Source of the DNA: Bog-105 sp965277855
Lineage (GTDB): Bacteria > Acidobacteriota > Terriglobia > Bryobacterales > Bryobacteraceae
Assembly (NCBI GenBank): GCA_965277855.1
Contig: OZ255847.1
Location: forward strand, 186,001 to 250,000
DNA length: 64,000 bases
Reading direction: 5' to 3'
The notes beneath the pieces were generated by a model. It was given only the letters and a program-made list of their open reading frames with translations, had not been told where the DNA came from and did no database searches. Made by a program: the position numbers and the translations under genes. Below are positions 34,196 to 42,363 of the stretch, piece by piece; the first letter of the stretch is position 1; each line of letters begins with the position of its first letter.

Positions 34196-34398
34196 CTCAT
34201 CAGGGTTTCCCCTGGTCGTATCACCGTCCTGTTAGTTGCACACGTTCTTCGTGTGCGTCACCGGCCAGCGTGGAAAAGTTTGCTGGTACCGAGGACCCTT
34301 ATTTCCGCTAAGACTATTTCACTAGGTGCCGAAGAGAGGAGAGACTGAACGCAGTTGGGAGCAAGCAACATTGGCTCCCGATATTTTCGGAGGCTTTT

Positions 34399-35064
34399 AT
34401 GAAAAAATCTATTCTCTCTTTTCTCATCTTCGGGGCTGTACTGAGCGCAGCGCCTTTGAACGTGACCCTGTTGAACGCAGGCAATGGCGCGACGGATTCG
34501 ACCGGCCAATTCTATGTCGGTCCCTACACGCTGACCCTGGGTGGCACAGCCACTCCGGCGATGTGCATGAACTTCAACATCGACAACGCGATTGGCGCAG
34601 CCTGGAGTGCCAATGTGACATCGGTGAACGGCACTGATTTCAGCAACACTTATCTGGGGAACTCCGGTATCGCTGGTTACAACACCACCAGCGGTGAGGC
34701 TTACGCCGAAGAAGCGTATCTCTTCAGCCAGATTGTGAAACCAGGCGCCGACCAGCGGGGCCTCCAGGAAGCGGCCTGGTTCGTGATGGACCCTTCGGAT
34801 CCTCGATATCTTGGCGACGGTAACGTATTTAGTTATGTCCTCGATGCCGCCAACAGCCTCACCAGCTTCGACGCCAGCGGATACAGCATCATTTCGAACG
34901 TGGACGGAGCTGGAAAGCCGGGTACCACGCAGGAGTTTCTCGTGGCGAGCACGCCGGAGCCGGCTTCGTTTGCTTTATTCGGTGGAGGCCTCATCGCGGT
35001 AGGGGCAGCACGGATGCTACGTCGCAAGCGAGTCACTCCGGAAACGGCGGCGCTTGCCAGCTGA
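34399..35064 (+). CDS. PEP-CTERM surface protein
   Basis: 221-residue exported protein with a signal peptide (KKSILSFLIFGAVLSA) and a C-terminal PEP-CTERM sorting signal: STPEPASFALFGGGLIAVGAARMLRRKR. The middle is a beta-rich Ser/Asn/Gly domain (GPYTLTLGGTATPAMCMNFN...) of no recognised enzyme type. Such proteins usually join the extracellular matrix or floc. The tail beyond the Arg cluster is about 10 residues. Confidence 0.88.
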   Translation: MKKSILSFLIFGAVLSAAPLNVTLLNAGNGATDSTGQFYVGPYTLTLGGTATPAMCMNFNIDNAIGAAWSANVTSVNGTDFSNTYLGNSGIAGYNTTSGEAYAEEAYLFSQIVKPGADQRGLQEAAWFVMDPSDPRYLGDGNVFSYVLDAANSLTSFDASGYSIISNVDGAGKPGTTQEFLVASTPEPASFALFGGGLIAVGAARMLRRKRVTPETAALAS

Positions 35065-35245
35065 GCTAAAGGCGCGGCGATGGTAGCGCGGGACCGCAGG
35101 GCGTGACGCGCTACTCATCGCTGAGTGACTTCGGTCAGCTGTACGATGGGGTTTCAGAGAAATCCTTCCCGCCTAAGTGGCACTTTCGTAAGTCTTTTGA
35201 CGAAGATCACTCTTCCGAGAGGTTGATTCAGCCGATAACTCCAGT

Positions 35246-36703
35246 GTGAGTACTCTAACGGCAGGACCAGGATCGCTGCGCGTGGCTGAAGTGGTGAGCG
35301 CTCTCTCGCAAGCGTTGGATCTCGGATCGGGATCGACTCGATGGCATTCGGTTCGTACCTGTATTTTGGGGATGCGCATTGCAGCAGAGCTGAGGCTTAA
35401 AGAAGATCTGCAAGCCGAGCTGTATTATGCGCTGCTGCTCAAGGATGCCGGTTGCAGCAGTAACGCGTCGCAGATTTATAACGCGCTGGCATCGGACGAC
35501 ATTGCGGCCAAGCGGGACGTAAAGAAAACCGACTGGACGCGGTTGAGTTGGGAGACGCTGCAATATGCGCTGAAACATGTGGCGCCCGGGAAACCATTTG
35601 TGGAGCGTGTGCGGGCGATTCTGCACGTGGCGTCCCAGCAGAAGCAGCATACCCGCGAGGTGACGGCGATACGTTGTGAGCGCGGCGCAACGATGGCTCG
35701 GATTATGGGTCTTCCGGAAGGGACGGCAGAGGGCATCGGCGGACTGGACGAACACTGGAATGGCGGCGGGAATCCCGACGGATTGCGCGGGGAGAGCATT
35801 CCGATCACCTCTCGTATTATGCTGCTGGCGCAGACACTGGATGTGTTCTACACGAGTGCCGGGCCGGAAGAAGCGTTACAGGTAATCAAGCAGCGGAGCG
35901 GGAAGTGGTTCGATCCAAAAGTCGTTCGAGCGGCCTGGTCACTTGCTAAGCGGGCGTGCCTGTGGAGCGGTTTTGACGGGGTTGATCCGCTATCGCTCGC
36001 ACTCACTTTGGAACCCGGACAGAGGATGCTTTCGGAAGGTGAAGTAAGTTTGGATGCGGTATGCCAGGCGTTCGCGCAAATTGTCGACGCGAAGTCGCCG
36101 TTTACTTATAACCACTCAAACGGCGTAGCAAATGCCGCGGTTGCTATTGCGCGCAAGCTTGATCTATCTCCGGCCCGTGTGATTTTCATACGGCACGCGG
36201 CTCTACTTCATGATTTGGGCAAGATGGCTGTGTCGAACGCGATTCTGGAAAAGCCCGGAAAACCAGACGACGCTGAATGGCAATCTTTGCGGTCCCATCC
36301 GGCTCGTACCTGGGAGATTCTGGACTGTATCAGGGGTTTTGAAGAGCTAACGGAAGTAGCTTCTTCGCATCACGAAAAGTTGAATGGCACGGGTTATCAT
36401 CGCGGTCTGAGTGCCGAGCAACTGCCGCTCGAGGCGCGAATTCTGGTGGTGTCCGATATCTTTGACGCGCTGTCCGCGAAACGGCCTTACCGCGATGCTC
36501 TGCCGCTCGAGAAGGTGTTCGAAATCATGCGCAAAGATGCGCCCCATGCCCTAGATGCCAGTTGTCTAGATGCTCTCGAGCAGTCGGGCATGGGTTGTGA
36601 TCAGACGTTTGTTGATTTGCAGACCCTGCAAAAAACACTAGCGCAGAAGGACCTGGAATCGCGGACCATTACGAGCATGATCGAGAACGTGGTGTTGAGA
36701 TAA
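35246..36703 (+). CDS. HD-GYP-type phosphohydrolase with degenerate N-terminal repeat
   Basis: 485-residue soluble protein with two HD-GYP-like halves. The C-terminal half is good: HAALLHDLGKMAV (HD pair at about residues 322-323), HHEKLNGTGYH (canonical GYP is GYH here) and VVSDIFDALSAKRPYRDALP. The N-terminal half is degraded: the HD place reads LLKDAG at about 65-69 (His replaced by Lys), and the later segment is DEHWNGGGNPDGL. HD-GYP enzymes usually hydrolyse cyclic di-GMP. The substitution at GYP and the dead first half make activity uncertain. GTG start, no sensor domain. Confidence 0.84.
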   Translation: MSTLTAGPGSLRVAEVVSALSQALDLGSGSTRWHSVRTCILGMRIAAELRLKEDLQAELYYALLLKDAGCSSNASQIYNALASDDIAAKRDVKKTDWTRLSWETLQYALKHVAPGKPFVERVRAILHVASQQKQHTREVTAIRCERGATMARIMGLPEGTAEGIGGLDEHWNGGGNPDGLRGESIPITSRIMLLAQTLDVFYTSAGPEEALQVIKQRSGKWFDPKVVRAAWSLAKRACLWSGFDGVDPLSLALTLEPGQRMLSEGEVSLDAVCQAFAQIVDAKSPFTYNHSNGVANAAVAIARKLDLSPARVIFIRHAALLHDLGKMAVSNAILEKPGKPDDAEWQSLRSHPARTWEILDCIRGFEELTEVASSHHEKLNGTGYHRGLSAEQLPLEARILVVSDIFDALSAKRPYRDALPLEKVFEIMRKDAPHALDASCLDALEQSGMGCDQTFVDLQTLQKTLAQKDLESRTITSMIENVVLR

Positions 36704-36750
36704 ATCGGCGGTTCTCCGGACTGCACTTTTGGCCCTATTTGGGACTTACT

Positions 36751-38058
36751 ATGGATCGACGACTTTTCATTGCTCTCTTTGGATTAACATTCGTTTCTTG
36801 TGCCCACGCGGCAGATGTTTACGGGTCGGCTCCGACGGCTCAAACTATTGCACTAGGCGGGATTTACTTGGGCTCTAGCAGCCCGACAGATGCGCTGGCG
36901 TCTAATCCGGCGTTACTCACGTCTGTAGGGCGACCCTATTTTGAAATGACTGGTTTGGGCGTGCTGGCTGGCGGCCAATTCCACAACTCTACGCCTACTA
37001 TTGGCAGTTTGGAAAGCAATGCCGGCATAGCGGGTTCAGCGGGGTTTGGCATGCAGATTCCGCGAACTCGTTTCAGTATCGGGCTGGGAGTATTTCCGGT
37101 CTCCCTGCTGGCAGACCGCTGGAAGTTTGAAGATCCGCGCGGGACGGCGGGCGCATCCTACGGGATCCAATCAAATAAGTCCGCTTTTCTGGCGATACAG
37201 TCTTCCGTCGGGCTCGGGTTTCAGGTTTCCCGGCGGCTGTCGGTGGGCGCCGCTTTCGGGGCGGTAGAGAATTTAAACACGCTCGACATGCCCTATATCT
37301 TTCAGACCAATCCCACGCTGGCCGGTCTGAAAACGTTGCTGAATCTGCACACGAATGGGGTTGGGTATAACGGAACATTTGGCTTACTAGCTCAACCGCT
37401 GCGACGCCTGGAAATCGGGCTGGCGTACAAGACTCAAACGACGGTTCGTTCAACCGGTACAGCGAGCGGAGATGCTTATGCTCAGTTTGCGGCGCTTGGG
37501 CTGCCGTATGCTTCCAGCTTTCATTACAAGGCCGAAGTAGATAACGTGTTCCCGCAGTCCGTGTCGGCGAGCCTCGGCTGGCAGGCGCAGCGCCGCCTGC
37601 GGACCTATCTGCAGGGAGACTGGCTGAACTGGCACAAAGCATTCGTGCAACTGCCGGTACATCTCACGGGCGGCAACAATGCGCTTCTGAATACGCTTCT
37701 GAACTCGACTTCACTTAATGATTCGGTGCCGCTGCACTGGCGGAACGAGTTGACGATCAGAGCGGGTTTTCACTATTCTCTGGCGGAATCCTGGACAGTG
37801 CAGGGCGCCTACTCGTATGGCAACAGTCCGGTGCCGTCCAGTACGTTGACACCGTTGACGGCGGCCATCATGACAGGGGCGGTTTCGACCGGCGTGGCTT
37901 ATCAGAAAAGTCGTTACCGGGTGCAGCTGGCGTACGAGGCAAACTTGCCGGAGACAGCCAGCGTGGGCACGAGCAGCCTGCTAGCGGGTGAATATAGCAA
38001 TACCCGTACTTCGCTCTGGCTGCAGACGATAGCGCTGACTACCGGTATCCGGTTTTAG
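36751..38058 (+). CDS. FadL-like outer membrane protein (OmpP1 family)
   Basis: 435-residue exported protein (signal peptide DRRLFIALFGLTFVSCAHA) with the FadL/OmpP1 look: early NPALLTS segment (ASNPALLTSVGRPYFEM), many short amphipathic strands with NGVGYNGTFGLLAQPLRRLEIGLAYKT, and a terminal barrel strand (LWLQTIALTTGIRF). Family members import hydrophobic molecules such as fatty acids or aromatics. I use the ATG at 36751; a TTG at 36739 is the alternative. Confidence 0.82.
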   Translation: MDRRLFIALFGLTFVSCAHAADVYGSAPTAQTIALGGIYLGSSSPTDALASNPALLTSVGRPYFEMTGLGVLAGGQFHNSTPTIGSLESNAGIAGSAGFGMQIPRTRFSIGLGVFPVSLLADRWKFEDPRGTAGASYGIQSNKSAFLAIQSSVGLGFQVSRRLSVGAAFGAVENLNTLDMPYIFQTNPTLAGLKTLLNLHTNGVGYNGTFGLLAQPLRRLEIGLAYKTQTTVRSTGTASGDAYAQFAALGLPYASSFHYKAEVDNVFPQSVSASLGWQAQRRLRTYLQGDWLNWHKAFVQLPVHLTGGNNALLNTLLNSTSLNDSVPLHWRNELTIRAGFHYSLAESWTVQGAYSYGNSPVPSSTLTPLTAAIMTGAVSTGVAYQKSRYRVQLAYEANLPETASVGTSSLLAGEYSNTRTSLWLQTIALTTGIRF

Positions 38059-38521
38059 CTCTGTTAGCCCGAAGCCACCTCAAACAATAGACTCAACCAA
38101 TACTCCGCCTCTGAACGGTTGCCCTTCTGGCTCATGGAACGAGCTGACCAAAGCTTACACTTACATTCCCAATGTGGATTTGTTTGGCAACTCGGCTAGT
38201 GCTTCTGCATACGCAAAGATTACGGATGACCCGTCTAAGATCACATTTTCGCCAGATAATAGCGATGCCGTTTCCATCAACGCCGCTGACGATGCCGCTC
38301 ACCAGATCCGAAATGACGGAATTATTATATACACCATCGGTCTAGATGGTAATGGTGGCTTCGACGGTAACCTGCTGGAGCGTGTGGCAAACGATCCTTC
38401 TTATCCAAACACCTACGTGCCATCGCAACCTGCCGGGAAGTATTACTATTCGCCTAACGCGGGGCAGCTGGGCGCGGCGTTTAATTCGATCGCGTCGGAG
38501 ATTTTGCGGATTTCGCAATAG
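38057..38521 (+). pseudogene. truncated TadG-like / VWA pilus-assembly C terminus
   Basis: A frame that stays open from within the end of the FadL-like gene to 38521, with no good start codon near its conserved part. It reads NELTKAYTYIPN... then NDGIIIYTIGLDGNGGFDGNLLERVANDPSYPN and ends YYYSPNAGQLGAAFNSIASEI, which resembles the C-terminal part of TadG-like pilus-assembly proteins with a VWA domain. The N-terminal membrane part and most of the VWA domain are missing, so I call a remnant. A GTG at 38174 is the first possible start. Moderate confidence. Confidence 0.55.
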
Positions 38522-38564
38522 GTCGGAGTAGTTGGGGTGCGGGAATCGCGTGCTACACTCGAAC

Positions 38565-39329
38565 GTGCCGACGCGGATTCTCGGCGTTATTCCCGCCCGA
38601 TTTGCTTCCTCCCGTTTCCCTGGAAAAGCTCTCGCCCCTCTTGCCGGTAAACCTATGCTCCAGCATGTCTGGGAGCGAGCCTGTTTATCTCGCTACTTAA
38701 CCGACGTCGTAGTCGCCACAGATGACGAGAGAATAGCCTCGGCCGCGCGGCAGTTCGGCGGACGCGTGCGGATGACCAGCTCTGAGCATCTATCGGGTAC
38801 CGATCGTCTGGCAGAGGTCGCTTCGGCGGAGAATGCTTCTCTTTACGTAAACATTCAAGGCGATGAGCCGCTGATTGATCCGGAAGCCATCGATGCGGCG
38901 ATTTTGGCGGTGAGCGGGGACGAGTCGGTGATGATGGGTACGCTGCGGAAGCAGATTTACGATCCGACCGATATCGTCAACACCAATGTGGTCAAGGTCG
39001 TAACGAACTTGCTTGAAGACGCGATTTACTTTTCGCGTTGTCCAATTCCCTACGAGCGGGATGGCCGCAGCAAAGTTCCGCTTTATTTCAAACACATCGG
39101 TCTTTATGTTTACCGCCGCGATTTTCTGCTGGCGTATCCGGATTTGACGGTGGGTCCGCTGGAAGAGGCAGAGCGGCTGGAGCAGTTGCGCGCCATCGAA
39201 AACGGATACCGGATCCGGGTGGTTTTGACCGATTACGAATCGCTCGGGGTGGACACACCGGAGGATTTAGAGCGGGTGAATCAATTGTTCTGTTCGGTAG
39301 CGCAAAAATTCGGGATTGATGGGGACTGA
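38565..39329 (+). CDS. kdsB: 3-deoxy-manno-octulosonate cytidylyltransferase
   Basis: 254-residue KdsB, which activates Kdo to CMP-Kdo for lipopolysaccharide core. It shows GVIPARFASSRFPGKALAPLAGKPM, VVATDDERIASAARQFGG, SEHLSGTDRLAEVA and VNIQGDEPLIDPEAID. I prefer the GTG at 38565 (PTRILGVIPAR), where the family starts. It overlaps pyrG by one base (TGATG) and lies in an operon with pyrG and kdsA, all feeding CTP and Kdo to the same pathway. Confidence 0.95.
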   Translation: MPTRILGVIPARFASSRFPGKALAPLAGKPMLQHVWERACLSRYLTDVVVATDDERIASAARQFGGRVRMTSSEHLSGTDRLAEVASAENASLYVNIQGDEPLIDPEAIDAAILAVSGDESVMMGTLRKQIYDPTDIVNTNVVKVVTNLLEDAIYFSRCPIPYERDGRSKVPLYFKHIGLYVYRRDFLLAYPDLTVGPLEEAERLEQLRAIENGYRIRVVLTDYESLGVDTPEDLERVNQLFCSVAQKFGIDGD

Positions 39330-40978
39330 TGGCTAAATACATCTTCGTGACGGGTGGTGTTGTTTCGTCTTTGGGGAAGGGAATTGCGGCCGCGTCGATC
39401 GGCTGTTTGCTGGAGAGCCGCGGGTTGCGCGTCACGCTCCAGAAATTCGATCCCTATCTGAATATTGACCCAGGCACGATGAGTCCGTTCCAGCACGGAG
39501 AAGTCTTCGTCACTGATGACGGAGCAGAAACCGATTTAGATCTGGGCCACTATGAGCGTTTCACTCATGCTGCGCTGACGCAATCGAACAACCTGACGTC
39601 TGGACGCATTTACGAGAACATCATTGCGAAAGAACGGCGGGGCGATTACCTGGGCAAGACGGTACAGGTGATTCCGCACGTCACGAACGAGATCAAGGCC
39701 GCATGCCGGAAGGTTGCGGCGGATGTGGATGTAGCGATCGTTGAAATCGGCGGGACGGTGGGCGATATCGAGTCGCTGCCGTTTATTGAGGCAATCCGGC
39801 AGATGCGGCATGAAGAGGGCCGGGATAATACGCTCTTCGTGCATTTGACGCTGGTGCCATGGATTGCGGCAGCGCAGGAATTGAAGACTAAGCCGACGCA
39901 GCACAGTGTGAAAGAACTGCGGGCTAACGGTATTCAACCGGATATGCTGCTATGCCGGTCGGAACGGACGCTGCCGGAAGATGTGAAGGAGAAGATCGCA
40001 CTGTTCTGCGATGTGGATGTAAGCGGCGTAATCACGGCGAAAGATGTGCATTCGGTGTATGAGATACCGCTGGTGTTCGCGGATCAGCGGGTGGATGAAG
40101 CGGTGTTGCGCCTGTTGCATTTGCAGGCAGGAAAGCGGAACCTGACGCGTTGGACGGAGATGCTTGACCGCATGAATAATCCGTTGCGCGAGGTGACGAT
40201 CGGGCTGGTGGGCAAGTATGTGGAGTATGAGGATTCCTACAAGAGTCTGAAGGAATCGCTATTGCATGCCGGGATCGCGCATCAGGCGCGGGTGAATATC
40301 GAGTGGATTGAATCGGAGGAGATGGAGTATCCGGCGTGCCGCATTTATCTGGACCGGTTCGATGGAATTCTGGTGCCGGGTGGATTTGGAAAGCGCGGTA
40401 TTGCCGGGATGCTGCACGCCATCCGCTGTGCGCGGGAGGACAAGATTCCGTATTTCGGAATTTGTCTCGGGATGCAAACGATGGTGATCGAATTTGCGCG
40501 TAACGTGTGTGGGCTGGCGGATGCCGATTCGACCGAGTTCAATCCGGCGACGCCACACCGCGTGATCTTTAAATTGCGCGAGTTGAAAGGCGTGGATGAA
40601 CTCGGCGGAACTATGAGGCTTGGGGCATATCCATGCCTGTTGACGGACGGGAGTTTTGCCGAGCAGGCGTACGATACGAACGACATCAGTGAGCGGCACC
40701 GGCATCGCTATGAATTCAATCGTGAATTTGAGGGAACGCTGACGAGCCATGGTCTGCGGTTAACGGGACAGACGCCGGATGGAGTGTACGTCGAGATTTG
40801 CGAGTTGCCGGAGCATCCGTGGTTTCTCGGTTGCCAGTTTCATCCGGAGTTCAAGTCGAAGCCGCTTGAGCCGCATCCTCTGTTCAAAGCCTTTTTGGGG
40901 GCGGCGCTGATGCATCGGGAACAAAAGAAACACCGTTCGATAGAGAGCAGCGTTGGTGAGGTTCTGCAAGACGCATGA
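39329..40978 (+). CDS. pyrG: CTP synthase
   Basis: 549-residue CTP synthase. The N-terminal amidoligase half begins AKYIFVTGGVVSSLGKGIAAASIG and includes GSPFQHGEVFVTDDGAETDLDLGHYERF-like text (MSPFQHGEVFV here) and EIGGTVGDIESLPF. The glutaminase half has GGFGKRGIAGM, GICLGMQTM with nucleophile Cys379, and the catalytic HPEF near the end. It supplies CTP to KdsB next door. Overlaps kdsA start by four bases (ATGA). Confidence 0.97.
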   Translation: MAKYIFVTGGVVSSLGKGIAAASIGCLLESRGLRVTLQKFDPYLNIDPGTMSPFQHGEVFVTDDGAETDLDLGHYERFTHAALTQSNNLTSGRIYENIIAKERRGDYLGKTVQVIPHVTNEIKAACRKVAADVDVAIVEIGGTVGDIESLPFIEAIRQMRHEEGRDNTLFVHLTLVPWIAAAQELKTKPTQHSVKELRANGIQPDMLLCRSERTLPEDVKEKIALFCDVDVSGVITAKDVHSVYEIPLVFADQRVDEAVLRLLHLQAGKRNLTRWTEMLDRMNNPLREVTIGLVGKYVEYEDSYKSLKESLLHAGIAHQARVNIEWIESEEMEYPACRIYLDRFDGILVPGGFGKRGIAGMLHAIRCAREDKIPYFGICLGMQTMVIEFARNVCGLADADSTEFNPATPHRVIFKLRELKGVDELGGTMRLGAYPCLLTDGSFAEQAYDTNDISERHRHRYEFNREFEGTLTSHGLRLTGQTPDGVYVEICELPEHPWFLGCQFHPEFKSKPLEPHPLFKAFLGAALMHREQKKHRSIESSVGEVLQDA

Positions 40979-41847
40979 GCGTGGCCGTTCAGGCGGGCGA
41001 CGTTACTTTTTCGAATGATTTGCCACTGGCGTTGATTGCGGGTCCGTGTGTCATCGAGTCTGAGGATCATGTGCTGCGAATGGCGGAGGCGATCCGGAAG
41101 GTGGCGGGCCGCTACGTGTTTAAGGCCTCGTTCGACAAGGCAAACCGCAGTAGTGTTCGTTCGTACCGCGGGCCGGGATTGCGCGAAGGATTGCGTATTC
41201 TGGCGGAGGTCGGTCGACGAGGTATACCGGTTCTGACCGATATTCACGAACCGGGACAAGCAGCGGAAGTGGCGGAGATTGTGGATATTTTGCAGATCCC
41301 GGCGTTCTTATGCCGTCAGACGGACCTGCTGGTGGAAGCGGGGAAGACGGGACGCGTGGTGAACATCAAGAAGGGCCAGTTTGTTTCTCCGTCAGATTTT
41401 TTGCATACGGCCGAGAAAGTGGCCTCGACGGGGAACCAGCGGATCATTCTGACCGAGCGTGGATCGTCGTTTGGATACAACAACTTAGTAGTAGATATGC
41501 GGGGCTTACGGATCATGGCGGCTAGCGGATATCCGGTGGTGCTGGACGCGACCCATAGTGTGCAATTGCCGGGAGCGGGGGGCGGCTCCTCGGGTGGACA
41601 GCCGGAGTTTATCGAACCGCTGGCGCGGGCGGCGGCTGCGATCGGGATAGCCGGGCTGTTTGTCGAAACGCACGATCGTCCCGAAACTGCCCTTTCGGAT
41701 GGCGCCAACGCTCTTCCTTTAGAGGAATTATCGGGTTTTTGGTCGCGGGTGCAGCAGATCGACTCGCTGGTGAAACGATTCGATGGTTTCGGCACGCGGG
41801 ATTCGAAGGAGTTGGAGACAACGTCCCGGGGAATCGCTACGTCTTAA
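40975..41847 (+). CDS. kdsA: 3-deoxy-8-phosphooctulonate synthase
   Basis: 290-residue KdsA, which makes Kdo-8-phosphate from arabinose-5-phosphate and PEP. It shows LIAGPCVIESEDHVLRMAEAI, FKASFDKANRSS, PVLTDIHEPGQA, DILQIPAFLCRQTDLL, NIKKGQFVSPSDF and FGYNNLVVDMRG, with the late ETHDRPETALSDGANALPL. The short active-site cysteine set (around IAGPC) suggests a metal-dependent form but I cannot be sure. Third gene of the kdsB-pyrG-kdsA operon. Confidence 0.96.
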   Translation: MSVAVQAGDVTFSNDLPLALIAGPCVIESEDHVLRMAEAIRKVAGRYVFKASFDKANRSSVRSYRGPGLREGLRILAEVGRRGIPVLTDIHEPGQAAEVAEIVDILQIPAFLCRQTDLLVEAGKTGRVVNIKKGQFVSPSDFLHTAEKVASTGNQRIILTERGSSFGYNNLVVDMRGLRIMAASGYPVVLDATHSVQLPGAGGGSSGGQPEFIEPLARAAAAIGIAGLFVETHDRPETALSDGANALPLEELSGFWSRVQQIDSLVKRFDGFGTRDSKELETTSRGIATS

Positions 41848-41861
41848 TATGGTGAATTAGT

Positions 41862-42356
41862 ATGTTGCCACGTTTACAACAGCGCTGCCGGCGCCAGCGA
41901 GGATTCTCGCTGATCGAACTTCTGATCGTGATCGCGATCATTCTGATTATTCTGTCGGTCGCTTTGCCGCAAATGAGTAAGTCGCGGATGCATGCGCAAG
42001 AGATGGCTGCGATTGAGGAATTATCAACGATTAACAAAGCTGAAATTCAATACTATTCGCAGTTCAATAACTATGCGACGACATTGAGCCAGCTGGGGCC
42101 GCCGGCTTCCAGTGGCGCGCCGGATGGACCGCAGTCCGCCAACCTGATCCCTGGGAGTCTGGCGAGCGGCGTCAGCGGCGGATACAACTTCACAGTAACG
42201 CCCTCACCCCAGGGTTATGGAATATCGGCTGTTCCGAAGGCGTTTGGCAGTACGGGACGGCGAACTTTCTTTACCGATCAAAGCGGTGTGACGCGGCAAA
42301 ATTGGGGTCAGGATCCGGCGACTCCAAACAGTCCAGAACTCAATAGCGGAAAATGA
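41862..42356 (+). CDS. type IV pilin-like / pseudopilin protein
   Basis: 164-residue prepilin. The N terminus has a short basic leader then GFSLIELLIVIAIILIILSVALP, the prepilin-peptidase cleavage and methylation motif (G-FSLIE) and the hydrophobic helix. The rest is a globular C-terminal domain with QYYSQFNNYATTLSQLG, a typical pseudopilin segment. No pilus-assembly machinery is adjacent; it lies between kdsA and the M1 peptidase and may be an accessory pseudopilin. Confidence 0.88.
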   Translation: MLPRLQQRCRRQRGFSLIELLIVIAIILIILSVALPQMSKSRMHAQEMAAIEELSTINKAEIQYYSQFNNYATTLSQLGPPASSGAPDGPQSANLIPGSLASGVSGGYNFTVTPSPQGYGISAVPKAFGSTGRRTFFTDQSGVTRQNWGQDPATPNSPELNSGK

Positions 42357-42363
42357 CCGTGTT

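Noticed and set aside
34238..34256. GCACACG-N5-CGTGTGC hairpin after the amidohydrolase
   Set aside because: A seven-pair stem without a T tract, so not called as a terminator.
35057..35075. tRNA-like D-arm text (TTAGCTCAGCTGG on the minus strand)
   Set aside because: Only the acceptor and D-arm half resembles a tRNA; there is no anticodon stem, T arm or CCA, and it lies partly in the coding end of the PEP-CTERM gene. Chance match.
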